A stretch of DNA of 64,000 bases. It comes from Lacihabitans sp. LS3-19. GTDB lineage: Bacteria; Bacteroidota; Bacteroidia; Cytophagales; Spirosomataceae. Shown here piece by piece: positions 27,536-35,835 of this stretch. The position numbers and the translations under genes were made by a program. Every line of letters starts with the position of its first letter. Position 1 is the first letter of the stretch. The notes under the pieces are model-generated. The model ran no database searches and had not been told where the DNA came from. It saw nothing but the letters and a program-made list of their open reading frames with translations. Where the stretch lies: NCBI RefSeq assembly GCF_024343575.1, contig NZ_RJUA01000012.1:1-64000 (forward strand). The letters run 5' to 3'.

Positions 27536-29050
27536 TTAATGTTGCAATTGTTCAATCAATTCAAACTCTTCACGCATTTTAAGTGTAAGTCTTTCAAAAA
27601 TATTAAATAGCTTTTTATATACTTCATTATTGGCCATATTGGGTTCAAAAACACTTTTCTCATTTATACTAAGGGCTGCTTCTTCAATGTTTTTGAAAAC
27701 ACCAGCGTCAATCATTCCAAGCAATGCCGCACCTTTGTTTACGTTCTCTACCTCGTCTGACAATTTCACTTTCTTGCCAAAAACGTCAGAAATAATTGAG
27801 GCACAGATGGGTAATGATGCATATTTCCCAGTAAGATGCAATTGGTCTATTTTCCTGTAATCTTCAAGGATTTTGCCTATGCTATAAATCTCGAAAATTA
27901 CACCTTCTATGGTTGCTCTTAAAAAATGTTTTGATTCATGCTTAATATTAATTCCAAAATAACTTCCTCTCGCATTTGAATTCCAAATAGGTGCTCTTTC
28001 GCCTAACAGATAAGGTAGAAATAATAAACCATCTGAGCCAGATTTTACCAAAGTGGCTTCTTTGAATAAACCTTCCACTACATCTTCAAAATCATGTATA
28101 ATTTTGTGGTTTCGAAAATGACTTGAAAACCATTCCAATACCACGCCTGCATTGTTTGTTGGCCCTCCAGAAATGTATATATCATCATCCAAAATGTAAT
28201 TAAAAAAACGTTGATCATTGTCATTTATAAATTTATCGCCCGCCACCCTAACAGCACCGCTATAGGTTATAGAAATAGTAGCTTGGCCTTCCTTGAATAC
28301 ACCAGAGCCTAAAGTGGCTAAGCAACCATCTGTGCTGCCGACCAATACTTTGGTGTTTTTGGGTAAATTTAGAGCTTTAGCTATATTGGGTTTAAATTTT
28401 AAATCCGAATTGAAAACTGAAACTGCATCAGAAAAATAACTGGAGTCTATGCCTGAAATATAAAGTGACATTTCTTCCCATTTCTTTTCTTTTATATTAA
28501 AAAAACCAGTGGCAGAGGCCATACTATAATCTATAACATATTGATTTGTAAACTGATAGATTATATATTCTTTTAAAGAAATAAATTTACTGGCTTTTTT
28601 AAATCTTTCGGGTTGATTGTTTTTTATCCATTTAATTTTAGCCAATGGAGACATGGCATGAATCGGTGTTCCTGTGTTTTGATATATTTGATTTGCATAT
28701 TCAGATTCCTTTATTAAATCTGCTTCTTTTTTTGCTCGATTATCTGACCAAATCATTGCATTACCAATTGGCACGCCTTTGTTATTAACAGGTAAAACAC
28801 TGTGCATGGAAGCACTAAAAACTATTGTCTCAATTTTATAATTAGAGGGTAAAATTTGTTCGTTTATAAAATCTCTCAAAACAAAAAGTACCGTAACATA
28901 TACATGCTCAGGGTCTTGCTCGCTATAGTCTGGATTTGGATAAAATATAGACAAAGATGCTTTTCTGAATGCAACTAATTTTCCTGAGAAATCATAAGCA
29001 CATACTTTTACAGAAGAGGTGCTAATATCGATAGTTAATATACAGTCCAT
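27536..29050 (-). CDS. FGGY-family carbohydrate kinase (gluconokinase/xylulokinase-like)
   Basis: 504 residues. Actin-like sugar kinase fold: phosphate-1 loop ILTIDISTSSVKV (4-16), substrate region AMIWSDNRA, VLVGSTDGCLATLGSG, GGPTNNAGVVLEWF, LPYLLGERAPIWN and the adenosine-binding VNKGAALLGMIDAG. The ERAPIWN segment and overall length are closest to gluconokinase-type FGGY proteins, with xylulokinase as alternative. It is cytoplasmic. The AraC gene ends 2 bp upstream, so the two are a transcriptional unit. In context it would phosphorylate a pentose, ketose or sugar acid generated by the neighbouring catabolic genes. Confidence 0.88.
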   Translation of the reverse strand: MDCILTIDISTSSVKVCAYDFSGKLVAFRKASLSIFYPNPDYSEQDPEHVYVTVLFVLRDFINEQILPSNYKIETIVFSASMHSVLPVNNKGVPIGNAMIWSDNRAKKEADLIKESEYANQIYQNTGTPIHAMSPLAKIKWIKNNQPERFKKASKFISLKEYIIYQFTNQYVIDYSMASATGFFNIKEKKWEEMSLYISGIDSSYFSDAVSVFNSDLKFKPNIAKALNLPKNTKVLVGSTDGCLATLGSGVFKEGQATISITYSGAVRVAGDKFINDNDQRFFNYILDDDIYISGGPTNNAGVVLEWFSSHFRNHKIIHDFEDVVEGLFKEATLVKSGSDGLLFLPYLLGERAPIWNSNARGSYFGINIKHESKHFLRATIEGVIFEIYSIGKILEDYRKIDQLHLTGKYASLPICASIISDVFGKKVKLSDEVENVNKGAALLGMIDAGVFKNIEEAALSINEKSVFEPNMANNEVYKKLFNIFERLTLKMREEFELIEQLQH

Positions 29051-29052
29051 AT

Positions 29053-29928
29053 TTATTTATTTTTTCTAATTAAGCCAGGCGTAAATCCTGTTAGTTTTTT
29101 AAAGGTTGTAGAGAAATGTTGAGATGAATAAAATCCGGTACCCAAGGCTATATCTGTTAAACTTTGATCTGTATTTTTCAAGAGCTTTATAGCCTCAGAA
29201 ATCCTCAGATTTATCAGATAATTGAGCGGAGCAAACCCAGAAAAAGTTTTAAATTTTTCGGTAAATGTGGTGGTTCCCAAACCAATAATTGTTGCCATTT
29301 CTTCTACTGTCCATGGATGGGCTATATTTTCACGTAGTAGTTGGTCCAACTTATGAAAAGTTTGGGGGAAAATCCTACCCTTGTTTTCGGTATTGCTTAA
29401 TTGCCTCGTGGTTTGTATCCAAATGTCATCTATAAGGTTGTTTACTTTAGCATTATACCCAATTTCATTCGCCATTATTTCATACTCCATCTTTTGAAGT
29501 ATCTCTCCAAACTTTTTAAAATTAGGGATTAGAGATTTCATTTTTTGACAAATTACATTTCCCATTAACTTTTGCTCAGTGACACATATATTGCTCCAGT
29601 CTCCTAGGTTTAGTTCATTATCCTTACAATTGGTAATATCTAATGTTAAAACAGTGAAGGCACCAATTTCGAAACTCCCATTCAAACTACCAAAAATTTG
29701 ATTAGGCCATATCATTACCACATCATTCGGAAAAACAGTATAGGTTTGGTTATCAATCGTCCAATAATACTTTCCGTCTGTTACATAAATAAATTTAAAT
29801 TCAGTATTCTCATGCATCAAAAAAGAATTGGCCTTCAATGTTTGAACTTTCACTTTTGAAAACTCAACAATTTGGGGCCAAGGGGATATTTCTTGAGACT
29901 TACCTTTTAAATATGAAAATTGATTCAT
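29053..29928 (-). CDS. AraC-family transcriptional regulator
   Basis: 291 residues: an N-terminal cupin-like sensing half (about 25-100, FKFIYVTDGKYYWTIDN ... VFPNDVVMIWP) and a C-terminal double helix-turn-helix (about 195-291) with WTVEEMATIIGLGTTTFTEKFK, APLNYLINLRISEAIKLLKN, SLTDIALGTGFYSSQHFSTTFKK and GFTPGLIRK. The domain order is that of sugar-responsive AraC activators. It is divergent from the susC gene at 30118, with a 189-bp shared region holding a GAAGTTT inverted repeat, and co-directional with the kinase. It is the likely regulator of the uptake and sugar-acid genes. Confidence 0.9.
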   Translation of the reverse strand: MNQFSYLKGKSQEISPWPQIVEFSKVKVQTLKANSFLMHENTEFKFIYVTDGKYYWTIDNQTYTVFPNDVVMIWPNQIFGSLNGSFEIGAFTVLTLDITNCKDNELNLGDWSNICVTEQKLMGNVICQKMKSLIPNFKKFGEILQKMEYEIMANEIGYNAKVNNLIDDIWIQTTRQLSNTENKGRIFPQTFHKLDQLLRENIAHPWTVEEMATIIGLGTTTFTEKFKTFSGFAPLNYLINLRISEAIKLLKNTDQSLTDIALGTGFYSSQHFSTTFKKLTGFTPGLIRKNK

Positions 29929-30023
29929 GTAGAAACTTCTGATAAATATTCCAACCTATGAGCATTTCTGTAAAAATAGTGCAATAAAATTATTATTATA
30001 AAAATAACCGCCGTTGATAATTG

Positions 30024-30041
30024 GAAGTTTTAACAAACTTC
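30024..30041. promoter_or_regulatory. Inverted repeat in the araC-susC divergent region (candidate operator)
   Basis: GAAGTTT (30024-30030), loop TAAC, AAACTTC (30035-30041): a perfect 7-bp inverted repeat midway between the divergent AraC and SusC genes. A TTTG at 30052-30055 lies downstream on the plus strand. It could be an operator or a small hairpin. Confidence 0.35.
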
Positions 30042-30117
30042 AGTGTGGATATTTGCTTTTGGTTAATAAAATAGTTTTTAACCTTTCATTTTATTCAATT
30101 AATTTAACCTTAGTTCT

Positions 30118-33100
30118 ATGAAAAAAACACTACAATTTAATTTGTTACTTTTATTCGGAGTTTTTTTTGCCTCTCTAACTTTTGGGCAAAAAATAACTGG
30201 AAAAGTAACTTCAGAAAAAGATGGAAACTCCCTGCCAGGGGTTTCAGTTCAACTGAAAGGCTCTAAAACTGGAACTTCAACAGATGCTAATGGAGCTTAT
30301 TCCATCGTTGCAACCCAGGGTGCTACACTGATTTTCAGTTATATTGGTTTTGAAACCAAGGAAGTAAACATTGGCAATAGAACTATTTTAGATATAAGTT
30401 TATCTGAGGACGTTTCGACGTTAAGTGAGGTGGTAGTAACGGCATTAGGTATTAAAAAAGATTCCAAAAAGTTGGGATATGCTACCTCCACTGTGAACGC
30501 TGAGGCACTTACGGAGAATCGCCAGCCCAACTTCATGAATGCTCTTCAAGGCAAGGTTGCGGGCGTTAACGTGCAATCGTTGGGCACTGGTCCTGGAGGT
30601 ACTTCCAAAATCAGAATTAGAGGGCAGTCGTCTATTTCGGGACAAAACTCACCTTTGATTGTAATAAACGGTGTTCCTATTGACAATACAAACTTCGGTA
30701 CAAATCCAAACAATTCTGGTTCAGACAATTCCATTGGTGTACGAGGTGGTGGAATGACATCTGACGGTGGTGATGGTCTTTCCTCTATAAATCCTGACGA
30801 TATAGAAAGTATGACCATACTAAAAGGAGCTACTGCTGCAGCCCTTTATGGCTCTAGAGCCAAAGATGGTGTCATCATGATTACTACTAAAACTAAAGGT
30901 ACTGGTAAAGGAATAGGTGTGACTTATAACATGAACTTCACCACTGAAAAAGCACTTGATTTCACAGACTACCAATACGAATATGGTCAAGGTGAAAACG
31001 GTGTAAGACCTACTTCAGCAAATCCTACCTCAGGACAATGGTCGTTTGGGGAAAAATTTGCTCCTGGCATGACCCAAGTTCTATTTGATGGGGTTACTGT
31101 TCCTTATGAGCCTGTCAGAAATCGTTATGATATTTTCTATAGACCTGGGCAAAACCTTACCAACACAGTTTCACTTTCTGGAGGAGATGCTAAAGGAGGA
31201 TTTAATCTTTCCTTTTCAAATTTAGATGCAAAAGGAATCATCCCTAACAATAGTTTCAACAGAAAAACTGTAAATCTTGGTTTATCTTATGATATTTCTA
31301 AAAAATTGAGCTTTACAACTTCGCTAAACTATTCAAACGAATATAATAAAAACCCACCTAACATTGCCAATCAAGATAACTCTGTTCCAACATCAGTAGC
31401 AATAATGTCCAATTCAATGCCTTGGGATTTATTAGATGCAAAAAAATACGATGCTGCTGGAAACGAATTTGTTTATTCAAGATTTAGAAATAGAACAAAT
31501 CCATATTTTACATTGGCTGAACAGTTTCATAATGTAAGACGTGATAGGATTTTTGGCAATATGTCTGCTAAATACAAAATAACAGATTGGTTAAGCCTTC
31601 AAGGACGTATTGGACAAGACTACTGGTCAAGAGACGAAGACTATAATAACTTCCCAACTGGCCAAGCCTCGCGAGGTCCTGCTCCAGCAGGTTTTGTGAA
31701 TGGTGTCTACACCCAAGAGGCCAGGAGATTTAGAGAAATAAATAAAGATTTATTATTATCAGCCTCAAAAGTGTTTGGCGACTTTGGCTTAGATGTCAAC
31801 TTAGGCGGAAACCAAATGTCAAGAAGAGCAGACCTAAACAGTGCTCAGGTAACAGACTTTGTAGTAAGAGACCTATACACTATAGCCAATGGCCGTGTAA
31901 AAGACCCTTACTATGATTTGCAAGAAAGAGCTGTAAATTCAGTATATGGCTCAGCTGAAGTTTCTTATAAAAATGTATTGTTTGTAAATGGTACTTTAAG
32001 AAACGACTGGTTTTCAACATTAGCTCCAGCTAATAGAAGTATCTTGTACCCATCTATATCAGGCAGCTTTGTATTTTCGCAAGCAATGGATTCTCCTCCT
32101 TCTTGGTTGAGTTTTGGTAAAATTAGACTTGCCTATGCTGAAGTTGGCTCTGATACCGATGTGTCGCCTTATTCTAACAACCTTTTTTACGGTATAAATG
32201 CAAATTTATTTGCTGGTCAACCAGTAGGTTCATCACAAGGCTCGACAGTGCCAAATGCTAACCTAAGACCAATGAGATCTTCTGAAAAAGAAGCTGGCGT
32301 AGAATTGAAGTTTTTCAATAATAGAGTTGGATTAGACTTTGCAACTTATGAAAAAATCACAACCGACCAGATCGTATCTGCTCAAATATCTGATGCTTCA
32401 GGTTTTACAAATACCCTTATAAATAGCGGACAAAGTAGAACAAGAGGTACTGAGTGGTTATTGAGTTTAAATCCTGTTCAAACTTCAAATTTCAGATGGG
32501 ACATAAGCTTTAATGGTTCATATAACAAAACCAAACTTTTAAGTTTATTGACTGATACTCCAGGAGAAAGAATCACTACTGGAACACACGTGTTCAATGG
32601 TGAATTAAGACAAGTAGTAGGTGAAGAATTAGGTCAATTGTATGGCTTTGGGTTTAGAAGAGACGCAGCTGGAAACAAAATTTTTGGTGCCAATGGTATA
32701 GCTTTAAGGACTCCAGACCTCATTAGCTTCGGTTCTGCTTTGCCTAATTGGGTAGGTGGCATAACCAATAGTTTTACTTTTAAAGGTATTAGCCTATCAG
32801 CTTTGATTGACTTCAAATTGGGAGGAAATATGATGTCAGGCTCAAACTTTAACATGGTTCGTCACGGATTGCACCAAATGACAGTAGCTGGTAGAGATGT
32901 TGGTTACATAATTGGCGATGGAGTAAACGAGAAAGGAGAGGTTAATAGTGCAAAAGCACCGGTTCAAGCCTATTGGGAAGTTATACGTTCACAAGCTCTA
33001 ATTGAGCCAATTATATATAATGCTGGCTTCTGGAAACTTCGTCAGGTTACTGCTGGATATGATTTCACCAAATTTTTACCTAAAAACATTCCGGTTAATG

Positions 33101-33267
33101 GTGTAAAACTCAACTTGGTAGCAAACAATGTACTGATGCTTAAAAAATGGGTTCCAAACATTGATCCAGATTCCTTCGGATACACTTCTGACAATATTGT
33201 CGGATTAGAATCCTCGGGCGTACCTACAACTCGTAGTATTGGATTTAATCTAAATGTTAAATTTTAA
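30118..33267 (+). CDS. SusC/RagA-type TonB-dependent outer-membrane transporter
   Basis: 1049 residues, signal peptide about 1-23. A carboxypeptidase-regulatory-like domain (about 24-105: KITGKVTSEKDGNSLPGVSV ... FSYIGFETKEV) leads into a plug with LSEVVVTALGIKKDSKKLGY and GKVAGVNV ... IRIRGQSSI ... LIVINGVPID. The 22-strand barrel ends in the aromatic residue of GFNLNVKF. No N-terminal STN domain, so no direct FecR-type signalling. With the overlapping-distance SusD gene downstream it forms the outer-membrane import pump for an oligosaccharide or sugar acid. The AraC gene is divergent, and the downstream genes are sugar-acid enzymes, suggesting the cargo feeds them. Confidence 0.95.
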   Translation: MKKTLQFNLLLLFGVFFASLTFGQKITGKVTSEKDGNSLPGVSVQLKGSKTGTSTDANGAYSIVATQGATLIFSYIGFETKEVNIGNRTILDISLSEDVSTLSEVVVTALGIKKDSKKLGYATSTVNAEALTENRQPNFMNALQGKVAGVNVQSLGTGPGGTSKIRIRGQSSISGQNSPLIVINGVPIDNTNFGTNPNNSGSDNSIGVRGGGMTSDGGDGLSSINPDDIESMTILKGATAAALYGSRAKDGVIMITTKTKGTGKGIGVTYNMNFTTEKALDFTDYQYEYGQGENGVRPTSANPTSGQWSFGEKFAPGMTQVLFDGVTVPYEPVRNRYDIFYRPGQNLTNTVSLSGGDAKGGFNLSFSNLDAKGIIPNNSFNRKTVNLGLSYDISKKLSFTTSLNYSNEYNKNPPNIANQDNSVPTSVAIMSNSMPWDLLDAKKYDAAGNEFVYSRFRNRTNPYFTLAEQFHNVRRDRIFGNMSAKYKITDWLSLQGRIGQDYWSRDEDYNNFPTGQASRGPAPAGFVNGVYTQEARRFREINKDLLLSASKVFGDFGLDVNLGGNQMSRRADLNSAQVTDFVVRDLYTIANGRVKDPYYDLQERAVNSVYGSAEVSYKNVLFVNGTLRNDWFSTLAPANRSILYPSISGSFVFSQAMDSPPSWLSFGKIRLAYAEVGSDTDVSPYSNNLFYGINANLFAGQPVGSSQGSTVPNANLRPMRSSEKEAGVELKFFNNRVGLDFATYEKITTDQIVSAQISDASGFTNTLINSGQSRTRGTEWLLSLNPVQTSNFRWDISFNGSYNKTKLLSLLTDTPGERITTGTHVFNGELRQVVGEELGQLYGFGFRRDAAGNKIFGANGIALRTPDLISFGSALPNWVGGITNSFTFKGISLSALIDFKLGGNMMSGSNFNMVRHGLHQMTVAGRDVGYIIGDGVNEKGEVNSAKAPVQAYWEVIRSQALIEPIIYNAGFWKLRQVTAGYDFTKFLPKNIPVNGVKLNLVANNVLMLKKWVPNIDPDSFGYTSDNIVGLESSGVPTTRSIGFNLNVKF

Positions 33268-33280
33268 AATTAGAACTGTA

Positions 33281-34798
33281 ATGAAAAAATTAATAAAATA
33301 TATATTTCTAGTTATTGGCATTACAACGGTCTCATCGTGCGATGATGGATTTGATGAATTGAACACCAATAAAATAGCCGTTACTGCTATTGACCCTATT
33401 TTTATGCTAAATCAAGCATTGATTAGCACTTCTTACCCAACCGAAACCGCGGTTTTCGATATGGGCGTGGTACAACAAATTATTTCTCCCAATTCGGGTG
33501 TATTAACTGGAGCTAATTTTAACCAAGAAAACAGAGCCGTTTTTGGTCAATTATGGCCACAATATTTTCAGAATGTTATTCGCAATACCAAGATTGCCAT
33601 TAAACTTTCTTCCGAACAAGAAAACCGTGGAAATCTGGTGCAAATGGCTCGGATAGTACAAGCTCATGCTTTTATGGTTTTGTCGGATCGTTATGGCGAA
33701 ATTCCTTACTCCGAAGCCGGAATAGGATTTCTTGAAGGTGTTGTTTTGCCAACATATGACACGCAAGAGTTTATTTATAAAGACATTATAAAAGAACTTA
33801 CTGAAGCTTCTGCTTCACTAAATGCAAGTGGAAAGTCTGAATCTGCAGATATTCTATACAAAGGAGATATTTCTAAATGGAAAAAATTAGGGTATTCGCT
33901 TTTGTTAAGAGCAGGAATGAGACTAAGCCAAGTGGACGCCGCAGCTGCGAAATCTGCAGTTTCTGCCGCATTTTCGGGTGGAGTTATGGCATCAAATGAT
34001 GACAATTTTGCTATCGTTCATGATGCTAACTATCAGAATGCGATTGGTGGTATGTTAAATTCAACAGAAGCTAATAATTTCTTTATTCCAAAGCCATTTA
34101 TTGATCAATTGAAAAATACCAATGATCCGCGTTTGGCAGCCATAGCAGTACGATATGTTGGGGCATCTTCAGGACCGGGTCAAACAGAAGCAGTAGCTAA
34201 TCGAAATGCAGATGTTCAAATTGGAATCCCAATGGGTAATGACAACTCAGGAGCTATAGCCGCAGCCGTTAAAGATGGTTTGTCGAGTTTTTATGCTTAT
34301 TCACAAATTGATAGAACCCGAATGGCTAAAAACACCGCTCCGATGTTTTTTGTAACTCATGCCCAAACTCAACTACTTATAGCAGAAGCTATTTCAAGAG
34401 GTTATTTAACGGGTAGTGCAGAAACCTATTTCAGCAACGGAATAAAAGCACACATGGATCAGATGGCACTTTTTTCAGCAGCTTCCGCAATTGAAAGTGA
34501 AAAAATTCAAAAATATATCAGCGATAATCCATTAAGCACAAATGCCTTAGAACAAATTGGAATTCAATATTGGATTGCTTCATTGATGAATGGCCCTGAA
34601 GCTTTTGCTAATTTTAGAAGAACTGGGTTTCCTAAATTGGTTGCAAATCCATATCCATTGAAGGATATCAAAGGTGATTTCATAAACAGAATAACCTATC
34701 CAAACTCAGAAATTTCCGTTAATTCTACTAACATTCAAGCTGCCATTGGTCGACAAGGTGCAGATAATTTAGACACCAAAGTTTGGTGGAATAAATAA
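33281..34798 (+). CDS. SusD/RagB-like outer-membrane lipoprotein (SusD-like_2 type)
   Basis: 505 residues from the ATG at 33281, where the lipoprotein signal starts (lipobox VSSC, Cys 20). An in-frame ATG at 33254 overlaps the end of susC and would add a hydrophilic extension. The helical scaffold shows QNVIRNTKIAIKLSSEQENRGNLVQMARIVQAHAF and DRYGEIPYSEAG, typical of SusD-like_2 proteins, and the C-terminal IEYWI-like IQYWIASLMNGPEAFANFRRTGFP. It is the surface glycan-binding lid of the SusC at 30118; the gap is 13 bp. A strong terminator follows immediately. Confidence 0.93.
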   Translation: MKKLIKYIFLVIGITTVSSCDDGFDELNTNKIAVTAIDPIFMLNQALISTSYPTETAVFDMGVVQQIISPNSGVLTGANFNQENRAVFGQLWPQYFQNVIRNTKIAIKLSSEQENRGNLVQMARIVQAHAFMVLSDRYGEIPYSEAGIGFLEGVVLPTYDTQEFIYKDIIKELTEASASLNASGKSESADILYKGDISKWKKLGYSLLLRAGMRLSQVDAAAAKSAVSAAFSGGVMASNDDNFAIVHDANYQNAIGGMLNSTEANNFFIPKPFIDQLKNTNDPRLAAIAVRYVGASSGPGQTEAVANRNADVQIGIPMGNDNSGAIAAAVKDGLSSFYAYSQIDRTRMAKNTAPMFFVTHAQTQLLIAEAISRGYLTGSAETYFSNGIKAHMDQMALFSAASAIESEKIQKYISDNPLSTNALEQIGIQYWIASLMNGPEAFANFRRTGFPKLVANPYPLKDIKGDFINRITYPNSEISVNSTNIQAAIGRQGADNLDTKVWWNK

Positions 34799-34811
34799 AA
34801 ATCCCTTAACT

Positions 34812-34849
34812 TAAATCTTCTTAGTGAAAACTAAGAAGATTTTTTTTTA
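34812..34849 (+). terminator. Intrinsic terminator between susD and the aldolase-like gene
   Basis: The 11-bp stem AATCTTCTTAG (34814-34824) pairs with CTAAGAAGATT (34831-34841), followed by a T-run. It lies between co-directional genes, so it probably reduces read-through from susCD into the catabolic genes. Confidence 0.88.
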
Positions 34850-34866
34850 CCTTAAATAATTTTAAC

Positions 34867-35796
34867 ATGAAACTATCATTGAAGTTTACCTTCTTATTTA
34901 TTTTTTTAGGGATAAATTATCTTTCTGCACAAAACATTCAATGGTCAAAAGAACAGATGCTCCTATTTACTTCTAACTGGAAAGGTGAACGTTTTTCTGA
35001 TGGCAGACCTAAAGTTTCAGATGATCTAGTAAAAAGGCTTGCCAACATTTCTCTAGAAGAGGCTTGGGGAACGATGAAAAACGAAGGCTATAACAATCAG
35101 TTTGAGGGAGGTTGGCAGATTATTCACCCCGACAAAGTATTGGCAGGTAGGGTCCTAACTACACAGTACATGCCCTCTAGGCCAGATTTAGACAATCCCA
35201 TCAAAGAAAAAGGTAAAACAGAAGGTAGACTAGGTTCACCTAACTCTTGGCCAATAGACCTTTTGCAAAATGGAGATGTATATGTGGCCGACGGTTATGG
35301 CAAAATCATAGACGGAACACTTATTGGTGATAATCTTGGAAACTCAATTTATGCCAAATCAAAAACTGGAGTTGTGTTTGACGGTGCTATCAGAGATTTG
35401 GAGGGATTAGAAAATATTGACGGTTTCGTTGGGTTTATACGCGGTGCAGACCCTTCTTATATAAAAGAAATGATGATGACATGTATCAATTGTCCCATCA
35501 GAATAGGTAGAGTTACGGTTTTTCCTGGGGATTTAGTCTTGGGCAAAAGAGAAGGTGTCATATTCATTCCAGCACATTTGGCCGAAAAAGTCATTATCAA
35601 TTCAGAGTTTATTGCACTTAGAGATAAATTCGGTATTCAAAGACTAAAAGAAGGCAAATATACACCAGGTCAAATTGACCAAGCCTGGACTAAAGAAATA
35701 AAGGATGATTTTTTGAAATGGATCAATGATAACCCAAAACTCTTACCCATGACAAGAGCCGAGCTTGACAAATTTATGAAAGAAAGAAATTGGTAA
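34867..35796 (+). CDS. Secreted RraA-like aldolase/decarboxylase-family protein
   Basis: 309 residues. Unusually for this fold there is a clear Sec signal peptide (MKLSLKFTFLFIFLGINYLS, cleavage near AQ22). The RraA/HMG-aldolase-like domain (about 60-260) has D142 in YVADGYG, GDNLGNSIYAKSKTGVV and the catalytic R176-D177 in FDGAIRD, followed by VFPGDLVLGKREGVIFIP. Members bind a divalent metal and cleave 2-keto acids to pyruvate plus an aldehyde or oxaloacetate; RraA itself is a non-enzymatic RNase E inhibitor. Next to enolase-superfamily dehydratases, a retro-aldolase for 2-keto-3-deoxy sugar acids is the best hypothesis. A near relative is encoded at 39737-40678. Confidence 0.82.
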   Translation: MKLSLKFTFLFIFLGINYLSAQNIQWSKEQMLLFTSNWKGERFSDGRPKVSDDLVKRLANISLEEAWGTMKNEGYNNQFEGGWQIIHPDKVLAGRVLTTQYMPSRPDLDNPIKEKGKTEGRLGSPNSWPIDLLQNGDVYVADGYGKIIDGTLIGDNLGNSIYAKSKTGVVFDGAIRDLEGLENIDGFVGFIRGADPSYIKEMMMTCINCPIRIGRVTVFPGDLVLGKREGVIFIPAHLAEKVIINSEFIALRDKFGIQRLKEGKYTPGQIDQAWTKEIKDDFLKWINDNPKLLPMTRAELDKFMKERNW

Positions 35797-35812
35797 ATCT
35801 TAGCCTTATTTT

Positions 35813-35820
35813 ATTCAACC
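35813..35820 (+). promoter_or_regulatory. ATTCAACC leader motif upstream of the Tat dehydratase
   Basis: The octamer ATTCAACC lies 15 bp before the ATG at 35836 and is followed by TAAAACCTTAAAT. It matches the leader motif seen before four minus-strand exported-protein genes. Confidence 0.35.
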
Positions 35821-35835
35821 TAAAACCTTAAATAG

